DNA of 41,193 nucleotides from JAWWPY01 sp964412845. GTDB taxonomy: Bacteria; Actinomycetota; Actinomycetes; Streptosporangiales; Streptosporangiaceae. Below the pieces are notes generated by a model. The model was not told the origin of the DNA, did no database searches, and worked only from the letters and a program-made list of their open reading frames with translations. Of the stretch, positions 31,605 to 40,800 are shown piece after piece. A program made the position numbers and the translations under genes. Position 1 is the stretch's first letter. Each line of letters starts with the position of its first letter. The stretch lies in assembly GCA_964412845.1 (NCBI GenBank), contig CAYPQM010000045.1, forward strand, positions 1 through 41,193. Reading direction: 5' to 3'.

Positions 31605-32990
31605 TCAGATCACCCAGCGCGAGTGGGCGACGATCTCCTCGGCTGTTTTGCCGTTGGCCAGCTCGATCTCGGCGCGCCGGGCGGCGGCGAAGCCGGCGAT
31701 CAGCGGGTCGCCCGCGGCGGCCCGCAGATCGTCGTTCGCCTCCAGGGCCTTCAGCGCCTCACCCAGGCTCGTCGGCAGCCTGGCGGCCTGATCCGACTGC
31801 GGATGGCCGGGCACGCCCGGGTCGCCGGTGACCTCAGCCGGCAGCCTGGCCTGCCGGTCCACGCCCGCCAGCGCCACCGCCATGATGGCGCCGGCCAGCA
31901 GGTAGGGGTTGGCGCTCCCGTCGAAGCATTTGAGCTCCAGGTTCGCCGTGGCCGGATCGAACGGGCCAGCCTCGATGAACCGCAGCGCCGCCTCCCGGTT
32001 CTCCTTTCCCCACACCTGGTACGCGCCGGCCCACCGGGACGGCTGCAGGCGCAGGTAGGACGCAGGCATCGGCGCCCCGATCGCGAGCAGGGCGGGCAGG
32101 CTCTCCAGCAAGCTGGCCATGATCGACTCGCCCCGCTCGGTCAGGCCGTACCGGCCGCCGCCCCCAGCCAGCAGGTTGCGTCCGTCCGCCCAGAAGCTGG
32201 CGTGCAGGTGCCCGCCGTTCCCGACGTTGTCGGCCAGCACCGCGGGAGCGAACGACGCCCGCATGCCGTGCCGGGCGGAAACCGCCGAGATGATCAGTTT
32301 CACCAGGACGTTGGTGTCGGCCGCCGACACCGGATCCTGTGCGGCCACCGAGACCTCGAATTGCGCCGGTCCGTATTCCGGGTGAATCTGCTCGACGCGC
32401 ACGCCGGCGGCTTCCAGGCTGTCCATCACGTCACGGGCGTAGTCGGGCGCGCCGAGGAAGCGGGACAGCCCATACCCGGTGCCGCCCACCGCGGGCTCGA
32501 AGTCGTCCTGATCCAGGCCGACCATCCACTCGACCTCGAACGCCATCAGCACGCTGATGCCCTGGCTCAGGCCGGCCGCGACCTGCGCCCGGGCGAACGA
32601 GCGCTGGCATCCCGCGTACACGGTGCCGTCCTGGTGGAACCGGTCGCCCGGCGCCCACGCCCAGCCTTCCGGCGCGGACAGCACGGCGAGCCGATCAAGG
32701 TCAGGGACCATCCGCAGGTCCCCGTCCGGCGTGTCAAGCGGGGACGCGGCGTTGATGCCGCCCGCACTGTCGAACGCGTCAATCACGGGCGAGAAGCCCA
32801 GGCCCGCCCGGGCCGCCCGGGCCAGCCCGGTCAGCGGCACAGCCTTGACCCGCGCTGCGCCACTGTGGTCGACGAAAGTCGTGGCGACGCCGCTGATCTC
32901 GCCCGCGAGCTGCCGCTCCAGAGCCTGCCCCCGGCGCTCGTCGGCGGCCCGCTCCTCCTCGCCGCGGTTGTGGCTGAACGGCCGTGGCAT
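31605..32990 (-). CDS. Glutamine-synthetase-like ligase (gamma-glutamyl-amine synthetase type)
   Basis: A 461-residue glutamine synthetase family protein. Metal-site Glu in FEVEW (151-155), EYGPAQFEVS (205-214), the ATP-site NGGHLHASF (258-266) and PSRWAGAYQVWGKENREAALR are present. It lacks the adenylylation-loop sequence expected of GlnA. It resembles the PuuA/GlnA3/GlnA4-like group that glutamylates polyamines or ethanolamine. It lies 39 nt downstream of an APC permease on the same strand, which supports uptake and glutamylation of an amine or amino acid. The exact substrate is undetermined. Confidence 0.85.
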   Translation of the reverse strand: MPRPFSHNRGEEERAADERRGQALERQLAGEISGVATTFVDHSGAARVKAVPLTGLARAARAGLGFSPVIDAFDSAGGINAASPLDTPDGDLRMVPDLDRLAVLSAPEGWAWAPGDRFHQDGTVYAGCQRSFARAQVAAGLSQGISVLMAFEVEWMVGLDQDDFEPAVGGTGYGLSRFLGAPDYARDVMDSLEAAGVRVEQIHPEYGPAQFEVSVAAQDPVSAADTNVLVKLIISAVSARHGMRASFAPAVLADNVGNGGHLHASFWADGRNLLAGGGGRYGLTERGESIMASLLESLPALLAIGAPMPASYLRLQPSRWAGAYQVWGKENREAALRFIEAGPFDPATANLELKCFDGSANPYLLAGAIMAVALAGVDRQARLPAEVTGDPGVPGHPQSDQAARLPTSLGEALKALEANDDLRAAAGDPLIAGFAAARRAEIELANGKTAEEIVAHSRWVI

Positions 32991-33029
32991 GGCTAGTGTC
33001 CCTTCGCGAGAACGGGCTGCGTCATGAGG

Positions 33030-34526
33030 TTACTGTGCCTCACTGGAGACGCGGTCCGAAGCCACCGATCCGGGGCGGGCCAGTCCCTCAGACCGGGTCA
33101 GCAGTTCACCCGCCCGCTGCGTGGCGGCGGGCCTGGCCAGCACCCAGATGATGCCGACCACGAACCAGGCGATGGCCACGGACGGCCCCCACCACGCCAC
33201 CCCGCTCGGCAGTGGCCAGACGTTCCGGAACAGCGTGTAACCGAGCACGATCAGGCCCAGGACCGGAATCGCGATCTCCCAGCGCCGCACGGTGCTCGGG
33301 CCGGAGAAGAACACCAGCCGGACCATCCCGATCGTGGCCAGGACGTAGACCACCAGCAGGATGAGCGTCCCGATCGTCCCGCTCTCCAGGAACAGGGTGA
33401 ACGGGTCGCCCCGCAGCACGAACCAGGTGAAGGCGATGATGACGTAGACGCCCAGCACCACGGCGGCGGTCGAGATGGTCGGGGTCCGGCGGCGCGCGGC
33501 GACGCGGCTGAGGCGGCCCGGCAGGACGCCGTCGCGGCCCAGCGCGAACACGAGCCGGGACGCGCCGACCATGCAGGCCAGAGCGCATCCGAAGGCCGAG
33601 ATCATCGCGCCGGCGGTGATGATCGTGCCCAGCCAGGACGCGACGTAGGCGGTGCCGAGGTCCCCGACCAGGGATTGCGAGTTGATGAACGCGGCGACCC
33701 CCTTGGCGGAGGTCCCGAAGCCCATGACCTCGACCGCGGTCACCACGAAGAAGTAGATGCCGCCGAAGATCGCGACACCGAGGATGGCCCGGGGGATATC
33801 CCGGTTGGGCTGCTTGGTCTCCTCACCCAGGGTGGACGCGGCCTCGAACCCGGCGAAGGACAGGAAGCCGAACACGACGCCGAGGAAGACGGTGGACAGC
33901 GGGGTGCCGGACGGGAGGCTGAACACCGACCAGTCCACGCCGAGCCCATGCGGGGCGGAATGACCGGCGAGCTTGGCGAAGACGATGATGACCACAATGA
34001 TGATCAAGGCCACGGTGATGGCTTCGGCGGCCAGCAGCAGCCGGGTGCCACCCCGGGCCGGGGTAATCGCGAGCCACCAGACCAGCAGCATCCCGATGGC
34101 GCCGAGCAGGAATCCGGACCAGGTCGGCGGGTTCTTCCAGATACCGAGCGCGTTCAGGAAGTCCGAGGCGAACCGGCCGCCGGCCATTGAAGTGACCACA
34201 CCGTAGAAGGTGTAGGTCCCGGCCAGCGCCCAGCCGGAGATCACGCCCGCCCGCGGGCCGAGTGTGGCCCCGACGAACCCGTAGACCGAGCCTGAGTGGT
34301 GGAACCGCTGAGTCAGCCGGACGAACGTGTAGGCCACCAGCAGCACGCCCACCAAGGCGAGCGCGAAGGCCAGCGGCACCGCCCGGCCGACGGTCGTCGC
34401 CGTGCCCTGCGGATTGATACTCGCCGCCATCGACGGCGCCATCAGGGCCAGGGAGATGCCGATGGCCTCCCAGGTACTCAGATTGCGGTGCAGCCTCGGC
34501 TGCCCGGTCTCGCTGCTGCCCACCAT
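33030..34526 (-). CDS. APC-superfamily amino acid/amine permease
   Basis: About 498 residues with twelve hydrophobic segments. The N-terminus LSTWEAIGISLALMAPSMAAS and SFAGFEAASTLGEETKQPNRDIPRAI (helix VI-VII region) are typical of APC amino acid permeases. ATG 34526 is chosen because AGGAGG lies 11 nt upstream; the GTG at 34538 sits on top of that ribosome site and is unlikely. It probably forms an operon with the glutamine-synthetase-like gene. A palindrome about 115 nt upstream may regulate it. Confidence 0.9.
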   Translation of the reverse strand: MVGSSETGQPRLHRNLSTWEAIGISLALMAPSMAASINPQGTATTVGRAVPLAFALALVGVLLVAYTFVRLTQRFHHSGSVYGFVGATLGPRAGVISGWALAGTYTFYGVVTSMAGGRFASDFLNALGIWKNPPTWSGFLLGAIGMLLVWWLAITPARGGTRLLLAAEAITVALIIIVVIIVFAKLAGHSAPHGLGVDWSVFSLPSGTPLSTVFLGVVFGFLSFAGFEAASTLGEETKQPNRDIPRAILGVAIFGGIYFFVVTAVEVMGFGTSAKGVAAFINSQSLVGDLGTAYVASWLGTIITAGAMISAFGCALACMVGASRLVFALGRDGVLPGRLSRVAARRRTPTISTAAVVLGVYVIIAFTWFVLRGDPFTLFLESGTIGTLILLVVYVLATIGMVRLVFFSGPSTVRRWEIAIPVLGLIVLGYTLFRNVWPLPSGVAWWGPSVAIAWFVVGIIWVLARPAATQRAGELLTRSEGLARPGSVASDRVSSEAQ

Positions 34527-34639
34527 CTGCTCAGGCACCTCCTGCCGACCGCCGCTTCGCGGCCCCAGCCCTGACTCGTGAGCTGATCATGCGCCTGGCC
34601 CGGTCAGCCGCACAAGAGATCTAATCGTGATATTCCCTA

Positions 34640-34657
34640 CCTATCTAGAAGATAAGG
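34640..34657. promoter_or_regulatory. Palindrome in the permease/binding-protein divergent region
   Basis: CCTATCT-AG-AAGATAAGG contains TATCT-AGA-AGATA, in an unusually AT-rich stretch (34618-34670) of the 350-nt divergent interval. It is a candidate operator for a GntR- or TetR-like factor controlling the permease operon, inferred from symmetry and position only. Confidence 0.4.
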
Positions 34658-34810
34658 ACATATTGCGGCGCGTAACGCATGAGATACGGGGAGCCATGGG
34701 GCACCCGGGGGGCCGATAACACACCGGGATGATCCGGCTCCTCGGCGCACACGATTCGCTGAACTCTGGCGTCACACGCTACAACTGGGTTAACGAACTG
34801 GGCGAACCGA

Positions 34811-34840
34811 TTGAATTTGGAGCAATCCGCAACTTATCCT
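34811..34840 (+). promoter_or_regulatory. Sigma70-type promoter of the binding-protein gene
   Basis: TTGAAT (34811-34816), an 18-nt spacer, TATCCT (34835-34840). The predicted start near 34847 leaves a 5' UTR of about 30 nt with a run of seven or more G as the likely ribosome site before ATG 34877. Confidence 0.6.
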
Positions 34841-34876
34841 GCCCGGTGATTCTAGAGTGGGCCAGGGGGGGGAACC

Positions 34877-35845
34877 ATGGTAAGTGCGTTCTTGCGTGTG
34901 CCCGTAGCGGGCGCGGCATTGATGACCATCATGCTCGTCGCAGGTTGCGCGAGCACAGCGGGCGCTAGCGCGCCGGCCGGTCTGGAAAAGACAGATCTGA
35001 CGGTCGCTGCCGTTCCGGCGCTGGACTCGGCCGGCGTGTACATTGCCCAGGAGCGGGGGCTGTTCGCGGCTGAGGGCCTGCACGTGAAGATCGTGCCCGC
35101 CATCAGCAGCGCTGATGTAATCGCTAATCAACTGGCCGGCAAGTACGACGTCACGTCCGGGGCTTATCCCTCGTACATCCTCGCTGACGCGAAACAGCAC
35201 GCCAAGCTGGAGATTCTCGAGGCAGGGTCCAACATGGGGCCGCTCACCCAGGAGGTGATGGTCCCGGCCGGGTCACCGATCCAGAGCATTGCCCAGCTCA
35301 AGGGCAAGAGGATCGGCGTCAACGCGCTGGACAACATCGGCACGTTGCTGGTCAGCTCGATGCTCAGCGACAGCGGCATGTCACCATCCGACGTGCATTT
35401 CGTCGCCATCCCGTTCCCGCTGATGGCCGCAGCCATGAAAGCCGGCCAGGTAGACGCCGCCTGGCTCCCCGAGCCGTTCATCACCGCCGCGGAAGAGAGC
35501 ATCGGCGCCACCGCGATCGCCGATGCTGACCAGGGCGCCGCCCAGAGCCTCCCGGTGGCCGGGTACATCGTGACCCAGTCGTGGGCGCGCAAGTACCCCA
35601 ACACCGCGGCGGCGTTCCGGCGCGCGATCGTCGAGGCGCAGGGGATCGCCAACACGAATCTCGCCGCGATCCAGCAGGGCATGGTGGCCTTCGGAGGCGT
35701 CTCGCAGTCAACGGCGGGCATCGCCGCGGCTCCCACGTTCCCGCTGAAAACCGATCCGAACCTGATCCAGCGGGTCGCGAACCTGATGCAGCAGTTCGGA
35801 ATGCTCCAGGTGCAGTTCAATGTCAGCCAGATGATCAACCACTGA
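34877..35845 (+). CDS. NMT1/THI5/SsuA-like ABC substrate-binding lipoprotein (orphan)
   Basis: A 322-residue lipoprotein: signal peptide with lipobox LVAGC (Cys24), then a periplasmic-binding-protein type II fold. LDSAGVYIAQERGLFAAEGLHVKIV (about 49-73), LKGKRIGVNALDNIGTLLVSSML and KAGQVDAAWLPEPFITAAEE are hallmarks of the nitrate/sulfonate/taurine/pyrimidine-precursor group. No permease or ATPase gene lies on either side, so it must work with a transporter encoded elsewhere or as a sensor. It is convergent with the phosphatase; the 39-nt gap has only a short GCGAC-TG-GTCGC hairpin. Confidence 0.88.
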   Translation: MVSAFLRVPVAGAALMTIMLVAGCASTAGASAPAGLEKTDLTVAAVPALDSAGVYIAQERGLFAAEGLHVKIVPAISSADVIANQLAGKYDVTSGAYPSYILADAKQHAKLEILEAGSNMGPLTQEVMVPAGSPIQSIAQLKGKRIGVNALDNIGTLLVSSMLSDSGMSPSDVHFVAIPFPLMAAAMKAGQVDAAWLPEPFITAAEESIGATAIADADQGAAQSLPVAGYIVTQSWARKYPNTAAAFRRAIVEAQGIANTNLAAIQQGMVAFGGVSQSTAGIAAAPTFPLKTDPNLIQRVANLMQQFGMLQVQFNVSQMINH

Positions 35846-35884
35846 CAGCGGGCGGGCGACTGGTCGCTGGGGCGGCACGTTCGC

Positions 35885-37099
35885 TCAGCGGCGGGGAACC
35901 TTCAGCACCAGCGCGACGGTGTCGTCGCTGATGTCCGCGCCGCTGAAGGCCAGCACGGCGTCCTGGATAGCGTCCGCGATCCGGGCCGCGGGCAGATCGG
36001 CCAGGCCGGTGATGACGTCGCGGAGGCGGTCATCGCCGTAGAGGCCGCCATCGATCTGGCCGCGGGCTTCGGTGACACCGTCGGTGAACATGATCAGGCT
36101 GTCGCCGGACCGCAGCAGCCCACGTGAGTCATGCAGTTCGGGATCGGGAAAGAGGCCCAGCAGGGTGCCCGGCCGCCCGAACGTCTGTACCCGCCCGTCT
36201 GCGCGGTGCACCAGGGCCAGCGGATGGCCCGCGGAGCAGATCTGCACCGAGGCCCCCGCGAGGGTCGGCCGGACGGTGGCATAGATCGCGGTCAGGAACC
36301 GTGGATCATCGGTGGGCCACTCCAGCAGCGCTAGGTTCAACGCGGCCAGGATCAGGCCCGGGCTGGTTTCCCGGTGTGCCTCCGCGCGCAGGGTATAGCG
36401 GGCCAGCGCGGTGCTCTTGGCCGCTGAGACACCCTTTCCGCACACGTCACCGACGACCATTCCCCAGCTCCCGCGCACCGATGGAAACACGTCGTAGAAG
36501 TCCCCGAGCACCTCGGCCCCCGTCCCGCCGGCCACATAGCGCGCCGCGACCTGGAGGCCCGGGATGGTCGGCAGCCGCGGCGGCAGCAGGCTCTCCTGCA
36601 GGGTCTGGGCCAGCGCGGCACGTTCCGCGCCATGGGCCAAAGCGACCTGCAGAGCGACTTCACGGGAGGCAATCTGAGCCAGCGTCTCCAGCACCTCGAC
36701 GTCGCAGGCCGTCCACTGGCGGGCTACCCGGTCCGCCACGCAGAGCGCCCCCACGACATGCCCGTCCGGGCCGCGCACCGGGAACCCAGCCCAGGCGAGC
36801 ATGCGGGCCGGCCCCGCCGGGCAGTTCGCGATAACCCGCGGGTCCAGCCGGGTATCCCCGATGACCAGCTTGTCCTCGGAGTCGATCACATACTGGCCCC
36901 AGGACTGCTGGTCCGGGCTCAGCCGGCCGACCGCGCCCGGCGTGCCGGGGCAGATCCCCCCGGCGGAAAGCCGCTTGCCGACGACCATGACGGACGCCGA
37001 CGGCGCGCCCAGCACGATCACCGCCAAACGCGCCACACGGCCGAAGGGCTCCTCGCCGCGGGCGGGGGCCGGAATCGACCCGCTGTCGAGAACTGTCAT
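35885..37099 (-). CDS. GAF-SpoIIE (RsbU-like) PP2C serine phosphatase
   Basis: A 404-residue signalling phosphatase. A GAF domain (about 18-150) is followed by a PP2C/SpoIIE domain (about 185-403) with metal Asp residues in LGDFYDVF (D200), VVGDVCGKG (D218), FTDGVTEA (D340) and DDTVALV (D392/393). Such enzymes usually dephosphorylate STAS-domain anti-anti-sigma factors. No anti-sigma kinase or STAS gene is in the window. ATG 37099 is chosen for GCGGAAG upstream and because the in-frame stretch back to 37297 is AT-rich and unlike coding sequence. It lies about 228 nt after the cyclic-nucleotide-binding gene on the same strand. Confidence 0.88.
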   Translation of the reverse strand: MTVLDSGSIPAPARGEEPFGRVARLAVIVLGAPSASVMVVGKRLSAGGICPGTPGAVGRLSPDQQSWGQYVIDSEDKLVIGDTRLDPRVIANCPAGPARMLAWAGFPVRGPDGHVVGALCVADRVARQWTACDVEVLETLAQIASREVALQVALAHGAERAALAQTLQESLLPPRLPTIPGLQVAARYVAGGTGAEVLGDFYDVFPSVRGSWGMVVGDVCGKGVSAAKSTALARYTLRAEAHRETSPGLILAALNLALLEWPTDDPRFLTAIYATVRPTLAGASVQICSAGHPLALVHRADGRVQTFGRPGTLLGLFPDPELHDSRGLLRSGDSLIMFTDGVTEARGQIDGGLYGDDRLRDVITGLADLPAARIADAIQDAVLAFSGADISDDTVALVLKVPRR

Positions 37100-37327
37100 A
37101 TATGCAGCTTCCGCCAAGTTAATGACATTGCGTGCTGAAATATGGGCGAAGCAGGGTTCAGGGCTCCTTTTTTCTAATGCAATCACAGAACGGGCGACGC
37201 CACGTCCGGCTTTTACAATCCTTGGATTTGTCCGTACCGGCCGCGCGAAATAAAATACGGGATTAGTAATTCTGTGCCCCATCGGCAGGTCGGGCACATT
37301 GCGGCTTCTTGGATATCAAGACAGCCG

Positions 37328-37699
37328 TCATACCTCCTGGGACATGAGGCGCCAGGCGGCCGCTGCCGCCGGATCGGCGTCGATCAGCGCCGCCAGGCGT
37401 CCGGGGTCGATGACGAGCACGCGCGAGCGTGACTCCAGCCGGATCGTGACGCCCGCCGGCGGCAAGGGCCCCCCGGCCTGGTCCACCGAGCCGACGAATG
37501 CCCCGGCGCCCAGCTCGCGGAGCCGGTTGCCCGCAGCCTCCACCGTGGCCACGCCTTCGATCAGCACGAAACACTGCCGTCCGGGGCGGCCCTCGTCAGC
37601 CAGCCGGATCCCGGCCGGCAGTATCGCTTCGTCACCGGCCAGCTCAAGCACGGCCCAGGACGAAGGTTCCGGCGGCAGCCCGGACGGCCTCATGTTCAT
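37328..37699 (-). CDS. Stand-alone cyclic-nucleotide-binding domain protein
   Basis: A 123-residue protein made of little more than one CRP-like cNMP-binding jelly roll: LPAGIRLADEGRPGRQCFVLIEG (27-49), LRELGAGAFVGSVD (60-73, the phosphate-binding-cassette position) and SRVLVIDPGRLAAL. The usual Glu/Arg of a cAMP pocket is not clear, so ligand binding is uncertain. There is no HTH, so it is not a transcription factor by itself. ATG start with GGGGAG 9 nt upstream. It precedes the SpoIIE phosphatase gene and is divergent from the SARP gene; the 150-nt divergent region has a CCAGCC-CGGCA-GGCTGG palindrome (37739-37755). Confidence 0.75.
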   Translation of the reverse strand: MNMRPSGLPPEPSSWAVLELAGDEAILPAGIRLADEGRPGRQCFVLIEGVATVEAAGNRLRELGAGAFVGSVDQAGGPLPPAGVTIRLESRSRVLVIDPGRLAALIDADPAAAAAWRLMSQEV

Positions 37700-37850
37700 A
37701 GTGCCGTTCTCCCCGAGGCGCGTTACAAGATGCTGACACCAGCCCGGCAGGCTGGCCCAATGCCCCTATCTGCACCAGTTCCTCGTGCTCAGGCGGGCGG
37801 GACGCTTACGATTGGCCAGGCCAGCACCAGCATGTGAGGCAGTGGACCCC

Positions 37851-40800
37851 GTGGAGTTCCGAATTCTCGGTTCGATCGAGGCCGATGATGATGGGCTGGC
37901 CCTGGATCTCGGCGGCCTGCGCGAACGGACGCTGCTGGCCCGGCTCCTGCTGTCAGCGAACCGGGTCGTGTCCGCTGACCGGCTCGCCGAGGATCTGTGG
38001 TCGGGTGATCCGCCACCGCACAGCCTGGCCACGCTGCGGGTCTACATCTCCAGGCTCCGCCGGGCCCTGGGCCCGCAGGCCAGCGCCCTGCTGACCCGGG
38101 CCCCTGGGTACCGGCTCAACGTCGACGATGACCAGTTGGATGCCGCGCGCTTCGACCGCCTGGTCCGGGCGGCGGACGCGGACATGGCCGCGGGGCGGCC
38201 CGAAGCCGCGGCTGCCACCCTGCGCGAGGCGCTTGACCTGTGGCGGGGCCCGGCCCTGGCGGATGTGGCCGACCTCGCCTTCGCGCGGGCGGATGCCAGC
38301 CGCCTGGAAGAGGGCCGGCTGACCGCGATGGAGAACAGGGTCGAGGCCGACCTGGCGTGCGGGCGGCACGCCCGGCTGATCGCGGAACTGGATGGCCTGG
38401 CCGCCAGCCATCCGCTGCGTGAACGGCTCACCGGCCAGCGGATGCTGGCTCTCTACCGATCCGGCCGCCAGGCGGATGCGTTGCGCGCGCACGCGGAACT
38501 CAGGGCCAGGCTCGCGGCAGAACTCGGCATCGATCCGAGCCCGGACCTGCGGCGCATGCAGGAGCGGATACTGCGCCAGGATCCCGCCCTTGACTGGCTT
38601 CCTCGCGGGGCCAGCGGCCTGGCCGGGGGCCGGGGCGGCCCCGCCGGAAACGCGGACCGCCCCGCCGGTAACACAGTCCTCCCGGACCAGGCCGGTGACC
38701 CGGCTGACCCCGGCCAGGCCGGCGACACGGGCACCCTGGGCAGCGCGGCTGACGCCAGCGACGGGACCAGCGGGAACGGGGCCAGCGACGGGACCGGGGC
38801 GAGCGACGCCAGCGACGGGACCGAGCACATGCTCCGCCGCCCGGATGCCGCGGCCGCGCCCAGGCTGCCCACGGAGACCACATCGTTCATCGGCCGCGAG
38901 GCTGAGCTGAACACGATCGAGGAACTGCTCCGGCTGTCCCGGCTGGTTACCCTCACGGGACCCGGCGGTTCCGGGAAGAGCCGCCTGGCGCTCAGGTCGG
39001 CCGCTCAGGCATCCGGGCCGTACCCCGATGGGGTGTGGCTGGTCGAACTGGCTCCGATCAACCGGCCAGGTCTGGTCGTTCCCGCGATCGCGCTGGCCTT
39101 GTCCACCAGGGAGGAAGCGGGCCGGACCCTGCTTGACAGCCTCACCGCCCGGCTGCGTGACAGCGAGGCACTGCTGGTGGTGGACAACTGCGAGCACGTC
39201 ATCGACGCCGCCGCTGATGTGATCGCGACGCTGCTGCGCAACTGCCGGCGGCTGCGGATCCTGGCCACCAGCCAGACCAGGCTGAGTGTGAGCGGGGAGG
39301 CAACCTGGCCGGTGCCGCCGCTGACCGTGCCCGGACCAGAGGTGCAGGATCCGCAGGCCGCCGCCGGGGCGGAGTCGGTCAGGCTGTTCTGCGACCGGGC
39401 CGCGCTGGCCCGGCCTGGTTTCACCCTGAACGCGGCCAACGCCGCGGCGGTGAGTGACATCTGCCGCCAGCTCGATGGCATACCGCTCGCGATCGAACTC
39501 GCGGCGGCCCGGGTCAGCGCGCTGACCGCGGCGCAACTGTCCGCCCGGCTCGATAACCGGTTCCGGCTGCTCACCGGCGGTAACCGGGCCGGGCTGCCGC
39601 GGCACCGGACGCTCCAGGCGGCCATCGAATGGAGCCACGACCTGCTCAGTGAGACCGAGCAGGTGTGCTTCCGCCGGATGGCGGTCTTCTCGGGCGGCTG
39701 CACCATCGACGCGGTCGAGGCGGTCGGCCCGGATCCGGCGCTGCCGCTCGACGCGGTCTTCGAGACCGTCACCGCTCTGGTGGACCGGTCCCTGCTGACC
39801 ACGGAGGAGCGATTCGGCAGCATGCGGTACGGCATGCTGGAGTCGATCCACCAGTACGCGCTCGGCCGGCTGGCTGAGGCCGGGGAAGACGCGGAACTCC
39901 GCCGCCGCCACCTCAACTGGCTGGTGGGGTTCGCCGGGCAAGCGGAACTCGACGGGCCGGACCAGGGGGCCTGGCTGGACCTGCTGGAAGCCGAGCTGGA
40001 CAACTTCCGCGCGGGCCTGGAATGGAGTCTCGCGCGGCCGGACCGCAACCCAGCCGCTGATCCGGAGCTGGCGCTGACGATGGCCGGAGCGCTATCCCCA
40101 TTCTGGATGGTCCGTGGCCCGGTTACCGTGGGCCGCAGCGTGCTCGCCGCGGCACTGGCCGCCGCGGGACCACAGGCGGACCAGCGGCTGCGCGCAGTTG
40201 CCCTCGATGGTGCCGGGCAGCTTGCCTCGGTACAGGGCGATCAGGACGCGCAGCGCGCCTACCAGCAGGAAAGCCTGGCGATCTGGCGGGAGCTGGGTGA
40301 TGATGCCAGGACCGTCAGCTGCCTCGGCGACCTGGGCGCGGTGGCACACGTCAGGGGCGACTACCCGGCGGCGCGGTCGATGTACACCGAGGCCCTGGAA
40401 GTGGCCGGACGGGCCGGCGATGCCCAGCAGATGGCCCGGTCCCTGTCCGGCCTGGGCCGGCTGGCCCTGCACCAGGGAAACCTGGAACAGGCCACCGCGT
40501 ACTACACCGAGAGCATGGCCCGGTTCCGTGAGGTTGGCGACCTGCGCCGGGCCACGCTCATCCTGGGCAATCTCGGCGTGGTGGCCACCAACTTGGGCGA
40601 ACTTGAGCTGGCGCAGGAGCGGCTGGAAGAACACCTGGGCAACGCGAGGCTGCTGGGCGACCGCAAGCTGACGGGCGGCGCGCTGACCAATCTCGGTGAG
40701 GTCGCTTTCCATCTTGGCGACATGGACCGGGCGGCGCAGCTGCACCAGCAGGCGCTCGAACTGGCTGAGCAGGTCGGTGACCGGAGGCTCGCGTCCGTCG

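Noticed and set aside
37100..37297. N-terminal extension of the SpoIIE phosphatase
   Set aside because: The stretch is AT-rich, lacks coding-like third positions, and ATG 37099 gives a normal GAF start; a plausible ribosome site precedes it.
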